DNA from: Streptomyces verrucosisporus
GTDB taxonomy: Bacteria > Actinomycetota > Actinomycetes > Streptomycetales > Streptomycetaceae
Direction of reading: 5' to 3'
Assembly (NCBI RefSeq): GCF_017114865.1
Contig: NZ_JADEYH010000006.1
Span: 124,001-188,000, forward strand
Length of the DNA stretch: 64,000 bases
Part shown: piece by piece, positions 25,686 to 34,433 of the stretch
Position numbering within the stretch: the first letter of the stretch is position 1
Layout: every line of letters starts with the position of its first letter
Made by a program: the position numbers and the translations under genes
Notes under the pieces: generated by a model
What the model was told of the DNA's origin: nothing
What the model saw: the letters and a program-made list of their open reading frames with translations, nothing else
Database searches by the model: none

Positions 25686-26903
25686 TCAGCCCTGCGGCAC
25701 GTCCTTGAGGAACACGACGCCGTCGCTGTCCGCCAGATGGGCCGGATCGAGCGGGGCGTAGCCGAACCAGGAGGACACACGGGGAGCGGGAGGGGGGTCG
25801 CCGAGGGCGGCGGCCAACTCCCGGGCACCGGCGAGGCAGCGGTCCCGGGGCAGCGCGTACAGGAGTCCTTCGAGGGTGTCCGGCGGCGGGGCGTCCACCC
25901 CCCGGTGCCGGATCGTGCCCAGAGCCGTGGCCACGAAGGCGTACTCCTCGCCGAGCCGGGCGCTCACCAGCGCGCCGGCGCCCCACCACTCCACCGGCCC
26001 CTCCCACATCCGCATCGTGCTCCTCCCCCGCTGGAGATGGGAGTTGTGGGCGTGGACGAGCACCGGGCCCCGGTCTGCGAGAGCGAGGAGGTTCCCGGCC
26101 ATCATCGAGTCCCGCAGCGCGCACAGCCGGGCCATACGCTCCGGTGACGCGTCGGCCATCCGGCGGTGGTATCGCAGCAGGCCGGTCGCGGTGCGCCCGT
26201 ACAGGCGCGCCCGGTCCCACTCCTGCCGTGAGGCCGCCGCGATCAGGTGGGGTGTCCGCTCCTCCAGCAGCGCCACCAGGTCGTCGGCGAGCAGCCGCAG
26301 CCCGTCCGCCTCGGCGGTCCGCCCCACCGACCGGGACGGGTCCGTCATCGCGGCGGGTTCGGTCCACCGGGCGTCGTCGCCGAGCAGGCGGTCGAGCGTC
26401 CGCTCGTCACAGGGGAGCAGGTCCGCGTCCACATGAGCCGCGAGGTGGCGGTGGAGCGCGGTGAGGGCCTGCCGGGGGCTCGCGGCGTGGGTGATCTCCA
26501 GCGGGCCGTCGAAACCGGCGAAGCGGAGCCGGTCGGAGGTGGGCCGGCCCTCGGCGTCGGCGCGGGCGTTGTGGGCGCGCATCCAGCGCACGAGTTCGCG
26601 GTTGGCCGCGAAGGCGCCCCAGCCGTGGCTGAACCCGCTCTCCACGACCTGGTCGAGGGTGCCCGTGCCGGAGGTGACGTAGTCGTCCACGGTCAGGCCC
26701 GCCATGCAGTCGCTCTCGATCGCGATCGTCCGGTAGCCCTCCTCCTCGACGAGCTGCCGGAACAGTTCGTTGCGCAGGCCGAGCAGCGCGTCCTCGCCAT
26801 GGGTGGGCTCGCCCAGGGCGAGCATCCGGGGCCGGGCCGGGAGCACTCCCATGACGGCCGCCGCGTCGACGGCGCGGGCGATGTCCTTGGTGTCGGTAGC
26901 CAT
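25686..26903 (-). CDS. Erythromycin-esterase-family protein
   Basis: The 405-residue protein belongs to the EreA/EreB-like superfamily. Landmarks are LALGEPTHGEDALLGLRNELF (catalytic-site Glu/His, about 29-50), AIESDCMAG, FSHGWGAFAANRELVRWMRAHN and VLVHAHNSHLQRG. Ere enzymes open macrolide lactones, but most chromosomal Streptomyces members have no proven substrate. ATG 26903 is used; it lies 59 bp from the divergent MerR-type gene start, with an inverted repeat in between. Control by that regulator is likely, and the arrangement hints at a drug- or metabolite-responsive pair. Confidence 0.88.
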   Translation of the reverse strand: MATDTKDIARAVDAAAVMGVLPARPRMLALGEPTHGEDALLGLRNELFRQLVEEEGYRTIAIESDCMAGLTVDDYVTSGTGTLDQVVESGFSHGWGAFAANRELVRWMRAHNARADAEGRPTSDRLRFAGFDGPLEITHAASPRQALTALHRHLAAHVDADLLPCDERTLDRLLGDDARWTEPAAMTDPSRSVGRTAEADGLRLLADDLVALLEERTPHLIAAASRQEWDRARLYGRTATGLLRYHRRMADASPERMARLCALRDSMMAGNLLALADRGPVLVHAHNSHLQRGRSTMRMWEGPVEWWGAGALVSARLGEEYAFVATALGTIRHRGVDAPPPDTLEGLLYALPRDRCLAGARELAAALGDPPPAPRVSSWFGYAPLDPAHLADSDGVVFLKDVPQG

Positions 26904-26906
26904 GCC

Positions 26907-26924
26907 TTCAACGCTATCGTTGAA
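26907..26924. promoter_or_regulatory. Inverted repeat between divergent esterase and MerR-type genes
   Basis: TTCAACG-CTAT-CGTTGAA is a perfect 7-bp-arm inverted repeat immediately upstream of the esterase start and 38 bp before the MerR start. It is the best candidate operator for the twin-HTH regulator. Confidence 0.6.
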
Positions 26925-26961
26925 CCTTCGGTGGAGACTTTTCCGAGATATCTTCGCCTTC

Positions 26962-27738
26962 ATGGGGAGAAACCTTCAAAACGGTGAGCGGCTCAGGCCG
27001 GTCGATCTGGCGCGCGGGCACGGCCTGTCCACACAGGCGGTCAGGAACTACGAGGAGGCCGGCATCCTTCCGGCCGCCGACCGCACACCCCACGGCTACC
27101 GCGTCTACACCCCGCTGCACGCGCGGGCCCTGCGCACCTTCCTCGCCCTGGTGCCCGGCCACGGCCACCGGGCGGCGACGGCGATCATGCGGGCGGTGAA
27201 CGAGGGTTCGCAGGAGGAGGCGTTCCGCCTCGTCGACGAGAGCCACGCCCAGCTCCTGGAGGACCGCCGGACCCTCCGGGCCGTGGAGAGCGCCCTGCGC
27301 GATCTGGATCCCGCCGCGGCCCCCGGGCCGGGCTCGGCCTCCGGGGCCGGGGCCGGGGCCGGGGCCGGGGCCGGGGCCGGCAGCATGTTCATCGGGCCGC
27401 TGGCCGGGAGGCTCGGCATCCGGCCCGCGACGCTGCGCAAGTGGGAGCGTGCCGGACTGGTCCGCCCGCACCGCGACCCGCGCACCGGATACCGCGTCTA
27501 CGGCGAGGCCGACGTACGGGACGCCCGGCTGGTCCACCAGCTCAGACGGGGCGGCCATCTGCTGGAGCAGATCGCCCCGCTGGTCGACCGGGTGCGGACG
27601 GCCGGCGGGCCGGAGCCGCTGGAGGCCACTCTGCGCGACTGGCACGGCCGGCTGTCCGCCCGCGGGCGGGCGATGCTGGCCGGGGCCGCCGAGTTGGACG
27701 CGTACCTGCGCGAACGCGGTGAGGCTGGGCCCTCGTGA
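26962..27738 (+). CDS. MerR-family regulator with two HTH domains (TioE-like)
   Basis: The 258-residue protein carries two MerR-type winged HTH motifs. One is N-terminal (about 10-55, LARGHGLSTQAVRNYEEAG, then GYRVY) and the other follows an Ala-Gly linker (about 145-185, LAGRLGIRPATLRKWERAG, then GYRVY). This duplicated layout is known from TioE-type regulators and implies recognition of two half-sites by one chain. The linker is encoded by a GGGGCC tandem repeat. ATG 26962 has no clear Shine-Dalgarno, so leaderless translation is possible. It is divergent from the erythromycin-esterase-like gene, its likely target. Confidence 0.88.
   Translation: MGRNLQNGERLRPVDLARGHGLSTQAVRNYEEAGILPAADRTPHGYRVYTPLHARALRTFLALVPGHGHRAATAIMRAVNEGSQEEAFRLVDESHAQLLEDRRTLRAVESALRDLDPAAAPGPGSASGAGAGAGAGAGAGSMFIGPLAGRLGIRPATLRKWERAGLVRPHRDPRTGYRVYGEADVRDARLVHQLRRGGHLLEQIAPLVDRVRTAGGPEPLEATLRDWHGRLSARGRAMLAGAAELDAYLRERGEAGPS
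27341..27380 (+). repeat. GGGGCC hexanucleotide repeat in the MerR-type gene
   Basis: About 6.7 copies of GGGGCC encode an (Ala-Gly)6 linker between the two HTH domains. Slippage by whole units would keep the frame and alter linker length. Confidence 0.9.
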
Positions 27739-27889
27739 GTTCCGCGGGTGAACGGCCGCCGCCCGGCACGGAGTCCGACGGCTGAAGCAGGACGGGAGAA
27801 CGTCCCGGATCCACCGCAACGCCTCCTGCGCCGCCCCGTCCGGCGGCTATGGTGCGGTCACCGGTCGGGCGAGGGGTGTGAGGGGCGGT

Positions 27890-30043
27890 ATGACGGACGA
27901 GGCGGTCGCGGGCGGCGGTGCGCGTACGGAATCCGGCAGGGAGCCGGTACCGGAAGCCGTGCTGGAGTCGGCCCTGGAGTCCGTGGTGGTGCATGCCGTC
28001 GGGGCCGTGTGCGTCCGGCGCGCCCGCTGCGCCCTGCCGCGGGGCCCGAAGGCTCCGGACGCGGTCGTGCGCGTCCGGGCGGAGGGGCTGCCGATCGCCC
28101 TGTACGACCACTCGCTGCGCGGCCGGGTCGTCTCCGGACCGCCCGGGCTGCGGGTGACCGACGTACGGCCGGTGCGGTCCGCCGCTCCCCGGCAGGATCG
28201 CGAACTGCCCTCCTTGAAGCTGGAGTTGGAGGAGGCCGAGAACCGGCTGGACCGGCTGCGCGAGCGGCACGGCCGGCTCACCGCGGAGATCGGGAAGGTG
28301 GCCGAGCTGCGGGCCGTGCCGCCGCGGCCCCGCCGCGGGGACCCGCCCCGCTGGGCTCCGGTGGAGTCCCTGCTGGCGCTGGCGAGTTTCGTGGACGGCC
28401 GGCTGGCGCTGCTCCAGGGGCGGCTGCGGGCGGTGGAGTCCGGACTGAGCGATGCCGAGCACGACGTCGACGTACTCACCCACCGTCTGGAAGCGGCCTC
28501 CAGCGCGCTGCCCGCCACGCGGGCGGGCGAGTCGGCCGCCGCCGTCCTGACCCTGGAACGGGCCGGGGACGGCGCGCCGCACGGCGGCGGAGGCGAACAG
28601 GACTGCCCCGAGGTGGAGTTGGAGATCGAGTACCACGTGCCCGGGGCCACCTGGTCGCCGGTGTACCAGTTGCGGCTGGACGGCACGGACTCCGCCTCCG
28701 GCGGGACGCTCGTCCTGCGGGCCTGCGTGGCCCAGCGCACCGGCGAGGACTGGACGGGCGTACGGCTGGGCCTGTCCACCGCCGACCTGCTGCGGCCTGC
28801 GGACGTCCCCCGGCTGCGGTCGCTGCGGATCGGACGTCGCCAGGAGGAGTCCGCCGCGCGGGGGTGGCGCGAACCCCCGCCGGGGCTGGAGGAGTTGTTC
28901 GCCGGTTACGACGCGGCTCTCCCGCCGGGGCCGCCGCCCGGCCCCGTGCCGGTCCGGGCCGGCGGGGCGCCGCCCGCCTCCGCGGCCTTGCCGCTCCCGG
29001 CCGGCGCGGCCGCGGCGCCGGGTGCCGCGCCGGAGCCGGGCACGCCCCGGACACCCCACCGGGCCGAGCGCGGGTTCGCCGCGTACGGCGCCCCCGCCGC
29101 GGCCTCCGCGCCGCTCGTCCCGGCCGTGCCCGGAGCTCCGGGAGCGGTGGCCGTCCCCCTCCCGCCCTCCCCGCCGGTCCCGGCCGAGGGCATGCTCGAC
29201 TACCTGGGCCTGACGCTGGCCGGCCCGGACGAGCCCGGCCGGCGCGGCAGGCTGTGGCCCGCTCAGGGGAAGACGAGCGCGGCCGTCGCCGAGCACCGGC
29301 GGCGGGCCGAGTCCGTGGCACGGCCGGCGCGGCCCGCCCAAGCGGCCGACGTACGTCGGTCCGCCGGCTCCTTCCACCACCGCTACGACACGGCCGCACC
29401 CGTGGACGTGGCCGCGGACGGGGCCTGGCACACCGTCCCCGTCCGCGAGATCCCGGTGGAGACGGTGACGGAGTACGTGTGCGTGCCGTCGGTGGACCCG
29501 ACCGTGTACGGCACGGTGCTGCTGACCAACGCCTCCCGCCACCCGCTGCCGGCCGGGCCGGCCGACGTCGTCGTGGACGGCGACTTCGTCCTCACCGCGC
29601 CGCTGCCCACCCTCGCGCCCGGAGAGTGCCGCAGGGTGGGGATCGGCGCGGTCGAGAGCGTGAAGGCGGCGCGGCGTACGCGTCTGCGCGAGTCCGCCGC
29701 CGGGCTGCGCGGCGGGACGACGGTGCTCGGCCACACGGTCGAGGTCGAGCTCGCCAACCGCCTCGCGCACCGGGTCACGGTGGAGGTGCGCGAACGCGTG
29801 CCCGTCGGCGCCGACAAGGAGGTGCGGGTCGAGGAGCGCCCGGCCGAGCCGCCCTGGACGGACCCCGGCAGGCCCCTCGACGGCGGTGACGGCGGTGACG
29901 GCCACCATGTGCGCGGGGCGCGGATCTGGCGGGTGGAGCTGGAGCCGGGCCGGACCACCGTCCTCACGGGCGGATACGAGGTGCGGTTCCCCTCGGGGAA
30001 GGCACTGGTCGGCGGGAACCGGAGGGACCGATCCACACCATGA
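27890..30043 (+). CDS. DUF4139/DUF4140 (MuiA-like) protein, first of a tandem pair
   Basis: The 717-residue protein has an N-terminal DUF4140-like region (about 20-110), a coiled-coil segment (LKLELEEAENRLDRLRERHGRL, about 105-140), and a long C-terminal DUF4139 region. Signatures are EYHVPGATWSPVYQLRLDG, AQRTGEDWTGVRLGLSTA and VNVE-type beta strands near YVCVPSVDPTVYGTVLLTN. A Pro/Ala/Gly-rich insert splits DUF4139 at about 325-430. Function is unknown; no signal peptide is seen. ATG 27890 follows GAGGGGCGGT. The stop overlaps the next gene by four bases, so the two are translationally coupled. Confidence 0.88.
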   Translation: MTDEAVAGGGARTESGREPVPEAVLESALESVVVHAVGAVCVRRARCALPRGPKAPDAVVRVRAEGLPIALYDHSLRGRVVSGPPGLRVTDVRPVRSAAPRQDRELPSLKLELEEAENRLDRLRERHGRLTAEIGKVAELRAVPPRPRRGDPPRWAPVESLLALASFVDGRLALLQGRLRAVESGLSDAEHDVDVLTHRLEAASSALPATRAGESAAAVLTLERAGDGAPHGGGGEQDCPEVELEIEYHVPGATWSPVYQLRLDGTDSASGGTLVLRACVAQRTGEDWTGVRLGLSTADLLRPADVPRLRSLRIGRRQEESAARGWREPPPGLEELFAGYDAALPPGPPPGPVPVRAGGAPPASAALPLPAGAAAAPGAAPEPGTPRTPHRAERGFAAYGAPAAASAPLVPAVPGAPGAVAVPLPPSPPVPAEGMLDYLGLTLAGPDEPGRRGRLWPAQGKTSAAVAEHRRRAESVARPARPAQAADVRRSAGSFHHRYDTAAPVDVAADGAWHTVPVREIPVETVTEYVCVPSVDPTVYGTVLLTNASRHPLPAGPADVVVDGDFVLTAPLPTLAPGECRRVGIGAVESVKAARRTRLRESAAGLRGGTTVLGHTVEVELANRLAHRVTVEVRERVPVGADKEVRVEERPAEPPWTDPGRPLDGGDGGDGHHVRGARIWRVELEPGRTTVLTGGYEVRFPSGKALVGGNRRDRSTP

Positions 30044-31695
30044 CCCGAGCACCCCAGGACACGGCCGGCCCCGGCGCGCCGGCCTCCCGCCCGGAACCGG
30101 TCCCTCTGCCGGTCACCGCCGTGACGTGCATGGAGGACCGGGCCCAGGTGGAGCGGCACGGGAGCGTCGAACTGGCAGCGGGCGCGCAGCGGCTGCTGGT
30201 CGGTCCGGTGACGCCGCTGGCCGTGGACCGCTCCCTGCGCGCGGAGGTGCCGGCCGGGGAGGGCGGTGCGGGCGGCGTCAGGGTCGTCGACGCCCGGGTG
30301 GTGCGCACGTACGCGCCCCCGCGCCCCGGGCACCTGGGCGAGGACGCCTCGGAGCCGCGCCGCAGGGTCCACGATCTGGAGGAGGAGCTGCGCGACGCCC
30401 GGTGGCTGCGGCAGCGGCTGGAGAGCCGCCTCGCGGTCGTCGCCCAGGCCAGGGCGGACCTGTACCGCGACGTCACCGAGGGCGCCGGGGCCGGTTCGGC
30501 CGACCCGGAGCGCTGGGCGGACCGCATGGAGCGGATCGACGAGGAGGACGAGGCGCGCTCCGGTGAGCTGCGTCTGCTGCGGCGCCGGCTGCTCGGTGCG
30601 GCGGAGGAACTGGAGGAAGCGCGCCGGGCTCTGCGGCGCTCCGAGGAGGAGCCGCAGGAACTGACGGCGGTCGTCGAGGTGGTGGTCGAGGCCGACCGCC
30701 CCGGGCCCGCCGTGCTGCGTCTGACCCATCTGGTGCCCTGCGCCCTGTGGCGGCCGGCGTACCGGGCGACGCTGGCCGGGGACGAGCGGTCGGTGCGCCT
30801 GGAGACCGACGCGGTGGTGTGGCAGCGCACCGGCGAGGACTGGAAGGGGGTGCGGCTGTCGCTGTCCACCGCCCGGCCCACCCTCGCCGCCGGTCCCCCG
30901 GCGCTGCACGAGGACGAGCTGGTGCTGCGGGAGCGCTCGTCCGCGGAGCGGCGCACGGTGAAGGTGGATCTGCGCGAGGAGGAGGTGCGCACGGTCGGGA
31001 ACGGGCCGAACGGAGACGGACAGGACGGGGCGGACGCGGAGCTTCCGGGGCTGTCGGACGGCGGCGAGGTGCGGGTGATGACCGCCGCGGCGCCCGTCGA
31101 CGTGGCCTGTGACGGGCGCCCCCACCGGGTGCCCCTGTCGGCGTTCACCGCGCCGTGCCGCACCGGGCTGGAGTGCGCCCCCGAGCTGTCGCCGCTGGTG
31201 ACCAGGGTGGCCAGAGTGGCCAACGGGGCCGGGCACGTGCTGCTGGCCGGGCCGGTGGACCTGGTGCACGGTGGCGGGTTCACCGGGCGCGGCGAACTGC
31301 CGTTCACCGGGCGGGGCGAGGAGGTCTCGCTGGCCTTCGGCGGCGAGGACACCTACCGGGTGGTGCGCCATGTCGAGGAGAGCCGCGGCACCGCGGGCCT
31401 GAGCGGCGTCAACCACCGCACGGTGATCACGCGTACGGTGCGGCTGTTCGTCTCCCGGCTGGACTCCTCCCCGCAGGGGGAGGCGGCGGTCGTGGTGGTC
31501 CGCGAGCGTGTTCCGGTCTCGGAGGTCTCCGCCGTCGAGGTGCGGCTGCGAATGGGAGCGTGCCTGCCGGAGCCCGACGAGGGCATGGACGCGGAGGGCA
31601 TGGTGCGTTACACGCTCCGTCTGGCTCCCGGCGAGAGGCGCGAGATCACGCTGGAGTACGAACTCACGGCCTCGGACGGCGTCGTGGGGCTCTGA
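30040..31695 (+). CDS. DUF4139 protein, second of a tandem pair
   Basis: The 551-residue paralogue of the preceding protein lacks its Pro/Ala-rich insert. It has the N-terminal DUF4140-like part (VTCMEDRAQVERHGSVEL), a coiled coil (about 100-210, LEEELRDARWLRQRLESRLAV and RRRLLGAAEELEEARRALRR) and DUF4139 signatures (VPCALWRPAYRATL, WQRTGEDWKGVRLSLSTA, RERVPVSEVSAVEVRL). The ATGA overlap with the upstream gene and the shared domain suggest a heteromeric complex. The biochemical role is unknown. Only two genes are in the unit; a short gap separates the next, unrelated gene. Confidence 0.88.
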   Translation: MTRAPQDTAGPGAPASRPEPVPLPVTAVTCMEDRAQVERHGSVELAAGAQRLLVGPVTPLAVDRSLRAEVPAGEGGAGGVRVVDARVVRTYAPPRPGHLGEDASEPRRRVHDLEEELRDARWLRQRLESRLAVVAQARADLYRDVTEGAGAGSADPERWADRMERIDEEDEARSGELRLLRRRLLGAAEELEEARRALRRSEEEPQELTAVVEVVVEADRPGPAVLRLTHLVPCALWRPAYRATLAGDERSVRLETDAVVWQRTGEDWKGVRLSLSTARPTLAAGPPALHEDELVLRERSSAERRTVKVDLREEEVRTVGNGPNGDGQDGADAELPGLSDGGEVRVMTAAAPVDVACDGRPHRVPLSAFTAPCRTGLECAPELSPLVTRVARVANGAGHVLLAGPVDLVHGGGFTGRGELPFTGRGEEVSLAFGGEDTYRVVRHVEESRGTAGLSGVNHRTVITRTVRLFVSRLDSSPQGEAAVVVVRERVPVSEVSAVEVRLRMGACLPEPDEGMDAEGMVRYTLRLAPGERREITLEYELTASDGVVGL

Positions 31696-31800
31696 CGGCT
31701 GTGGGGCTGTGATGGATTCGGCGGATTCCGCGGGTCTTCCCATAGCACATCCGGCATCCGGTGTTCAAGGGCCTCGCGGACGGTCCGCTACGTTCGCCGC

Positions 31801-32064
31801 ATGGACTTCTCCGCAGCCCTGGAGCTTCTGAGGGACGGCCGCCGTGTGGCGCGCCGCAGCTGGATCCAGCCGGGCAAGTACGTCTACCTGGAACCGGAGT
31901 CGGTCTGTGCCTGCCCCGACGGGCGGAGCCGGCCGCTCGCCGCCCATCTGCGGTTCGTCACCGCCGACGGCACGGTGCAGGCCGGGGTGCAGCCGTCGCA
32001 CGCCGGCCTGCTGGCCGACGACTGGTACGACGTCGACGCGCCGGAGGAGGCCGACGGGGCCTGA
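31801..32064 (+). CDS. DUF2829-domain protein (Thoeris anti-defence Tad2-like fold)
   Basis: This 87-residue protein shows the DUF2829 pattern: FSAALELLRDGRRVARRSW at 3-21, YVYLEPES at 27-34, FVTADGTVQAG in the middle and LLADDWYDVD near the end. The family includes phage Tad2, which binds the cyclic nucleotide made by Thoeris immunity. Many members are chromosomal and uncharacterised, and an insertion rich in Arg and Cys (CACPDGRSR) departs from the phage form. No phage gene is nearby. ATG 31801 has only a weak ribosome binding site. The stop lies 7 bp from the convergent peptidase stop. Confidence 0.75.
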   Translation: MDFSAALELLRDGRRVARRSWIQPGKYVYLEPESVCACPDGRSRPLAAHLRFVTADGTVQAGVQPSHAGLLADDWYDVDAPEEADGA

Positions 32065-32071
32065 TCGCCCG

Positions 32072-33373
32072 TCACATCTCGCCGCGCACCATGGCCAGCA
32101 GCCGGTTGTAGACGGCGGGGTCCACCCGTACGCCGTCGTGCGCGTGGGCGTTGGTGATCCAGGGGCGCAGGCCGCGTACGGCGGCGGCGGTGCGCAGGGA
32201 GTGCTCGCGGTCGACGTACATGTCGTCGTGGTAGACGGCCGCCGCCACCGGCACCCGGTTGGCGGCCAGGCGGTCGGCGTCGTACAGCGCGGGCCAGTCG
32301 GTGCGCCCGGCGATCAGGTGGGCGGCCTCCCGCAACGGCTCCAGCGCCGGGTCCTCCTCGAAGTGCCAGGGGTAGACCATCTCCCCGGTGAAGCGCAGCG
32401 GACCGCCGCGCGAGGCGTCGAAGGCGGGGAACTCCTCACGGACCCGGTGCGCGGACCAGGCGGTGGGCCGGTCGCCCTGGGCGTAGATGGCCTCGTGCAG
32501 GACGGCGTACAGGGGGCGTTCGGCGTAGGAGACGGCGGCCTCGACGCCGCGCAGGAAGGTGTCGGACAGCTCCGGTCCGCGCGCGCCCGGCACGAGCGCG
32601 GTCTCCAGCAGGTAGTGCAGGGAGTCGAAGGAGGAGACGCCGCCGAAGGCGGTGCCCAGGGTCTGGAAGCGGCGCACGGTCAGCCGTTCGCCGGTGGGCA
32701 GCCGTACGTCCTCGCGCTCCAGGTGCCCGGCCACGGCGTCGGCCAGGCGCTGGTCGCCGGGGTAGCGGCCGAAGTAGCGCTCGTTGTGGTCCGCCACACG
32801 GGCGTAGGCGGCGCGGTAGACGTCGTCGGCGTGTGCGCTCAGGGAGGGCAGGCCGCCGGTGATCATCACCTTCTCCAGTCCCTCGGGTGCCAGGGACAGG
32901 TAGGTCAGGGCGCAGAAGCCGCCGAAGCTCTGGCCGAGCACCGTCCAGGGGCGGTCCTGCTCGCCGTCGGCGGCGAGGTGGCGGCGCAGCAGTTCGGCGT
33001 CGCGGACGATGGAGTCGGCGCGGAAGTGCGCCAGGTGGGCGGCGGTGGCGGCGGCGTCCGGGAGGGTGGCGAGGGTGCGGCGGTCGGCCGGGGTGCTGCG
33101 GCCGGTGCCGCGCTGGTCCATCAGGACGACGCGGTGGTCGCGCAGCGCCTCGCGCAGCCAGGCCCCCGGGGCGTTCGGCCGCTCGGCCCGGTGACCGGGG
33201 CCGCCCTGGAGCCACAGCAGCCGGGGCAGGTCCTCCCCCTCCCGTCCGGCGGCGGTCACCTCGCGGGCGAACAGGGTGATCTCCGGGCCGTCCGGGCGGG
33301 CGTGGTCCAGGGGCACCCGGAGGGTGTGGTCGGCGCAGACGAGTCCGTTGTGGCGGTAGACGGCCGTGTCCAT
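32072..33373 (-). CDS. Alpha/beta-hydrolase of the prolyl aminopeptidase (S33) type
   Basis: The 433-residue protein has the S33 fold: LLWLQGGPGHRAERP (oxyanion HGGPG-like), VVLMDQRGTGRST, and the nucleophile motif LGQSFGGFCALTYLS with Ser at about 168. A long helical cap follows (FGRYPGDQRLADAVAGHL). The catalytic His is probably in NAHAHDGVR. Such enzymes release N-terminal proline or hydrolyse small amides in the cytoplasm; there is no signal peptide. ATG 33373 is used, with GAGGAG about 13 bases upstream, rather far. It is probably a single-gene unit. Confidence 0.9.
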   Translation of the reverse strand: MDTAVYRHNGLVCADHTLRVPLDHARPDGPEITLFAREVTAAGREGEDLPRLLWLQGGPGHRAERPNAPGAWLREALRDHRVVLMDQRGTGRSTPADRRTLATLPDAAATAAHLAHFRADSIVRDAELLRRHLAADGEQDRPWTVLGQSFGGFCALTYLSLAPEGLEKVMITGGLPSLSAHADDVYRAAYARVADHNERYFGRYPGDQRLADAVAGHLEREDVRLPTGERLTVRRFQTLGTAFGGVSSFDSLHYLLETALVPGARGPELSDTFLRGVEAAVSYAERPLYAVLHEAIYAQGDRPTAWSAHRVREEFPAFDASRGGPLRFTGEMVYPWHFEEDPALEPLREAAHLIAGRTDWPALYDADRLAANRVPVAAAVYHDDMYVDREHSLRTAAAVRGLRPWITNAHAHDGVRVDPAVYNRLLAMVRGEM

Positions 33374-33539
33374 GGTGCTTGAGGCTCCTCGTGCCGGGGT
33401 CGGGATGCGGGGCGTGCGCCGGACGGCTTCGTTCGCACCGTACGCGGCACACGCCCCCTCGGGACACAGGCTCCCGCGAACGGGTGCCGCCGGGCGGTCC
33501 GGCCGGCTCCGCCCGTCCGGGCGAACGGGCCGGCGCCGC

Positions 33540-34346
33540 TCAGGTCCGCAGGTAGGAGGCCCCGTTCAGGTCCAGTACGGCGCCCGCGCTCCACTGGGCC
33601 CGCGGGGACGCCAGCCACAGCACCGCCTCGGCCACCTCCTCGGGCGAGGCCACCCGCCCGTACGGGCTCTGCGCGCGGATGGCCTCCCCTTCGGCGCCGG
33701 CCAGGCGGTGGGTGACGCGTTCGGTGTCGATGAAGCCCGGCGCCACCGAGGTGACGGCGATGCCGTACGGGGCGAGGGCGACGGCCAGGGACTGGCCCAG
33801 CGCGTGGACGGCGGCCTTGGTGGCACCGTAGGCGGGGTGGTCGGGCTCGCCGCGGAACGCCCCGCGCGAGCCGACGTTGACGATCCGGCCGCCGGTGCCC
33901 TGGCCGATCATGTGGCGGGCGGCGGCGTGGCTGAGGTTCGCCGTGCCGAGCAGGTTGACGTCCACGTGCCGCCGCCAGGCCTCGCACCAGTCCTCGTACC
34001 CCGTGGTCGCGGGCGGGTGCGGGGTGTTGACGGCCGCGTTGTTCACCAGGACGTCCAGGCCGCCCAGCACCTCGGCCGCCGCGTCCGCGAGGTCGGCGGT
34101 CTGCCGCGGGTCGGCCAGGTCCGCGCCGAGCAGGGCGTGGCCGTCGCCGGGCAGGGAGGCCAGGGTGGCCTCGGCGTCCTTCCGGCGGCTGCCGTGGTGT
34201 ACGGCCACCGTGTCGCCGTTGGCGGCGAACGCCCGCGCCACCGCCCGGCCCAGCCCCCTGGACGCGCCACTGACCAGCACGCGCCGGCCGCTGCCGGGGA
34301 ATCCGTTCTCGGCGGTGGGCGTCTCGGATCCGTCGGGGTGCTGCAC
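33540..34346 (-). CDS. Short-chain dehydrogenase/reductase (SDR)
   Basis: The 268-residue classical SDR has VSGASRGLGRAVARAF (cofactor glycine motif, about 23-40), VNNAAVNTPHP (NNAG-type), a catalytic Ser in NVGSRGAFRG and YGATK (YxxxK). GTG 34346 follows CAGGAG with seven-base spacing; a short, variable N-terminus precedes the fold. Substrate unknown. It is divergent, over 87 bp, from the phosphotransferase-like gene. Confidence 0.9.
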   Translation of the reverse strand: MQHPDGSETPTAENGFPGSGRRVLVSGASRGLGRAVARAFAANGDTVAVHHGSRRKDAEATLASLPGDGHALLGADLADPRQTADLADAAAEVLGGLDVLVNNAAVNTPHPPATTGYEDWCEAWRRHVDVNLLGTANLSHAAARHMIGQGTGGRIVNVGSRGAFRGEPDHPAYGATKAAVHALGQSLAVALAPYGIAVTSVAPGFIDTERVTHRLAGAEGEAIRAQSPYGRVASPEEVAEAVLWLASPRAQWSAGAVLDLNGASYLRT

Positions 34347-34433
34347 GGTGGGGCTCCTGGGTGGGGCTGGGGTGCGGCCGTCGGCCGTCGGGCGCCCACA
34401 CCCTAATCCGGGTGCGCGTGCGGCGGCGGGCGG

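Noticed and set aside
27341..27380. GGGGCC repeat considered as a G-quadruplex regulatory element
   Set aside because: It lies within a coding region in frame and is sufficiently explained as an Ala-Gly linker; no regulatory evidence is visible.
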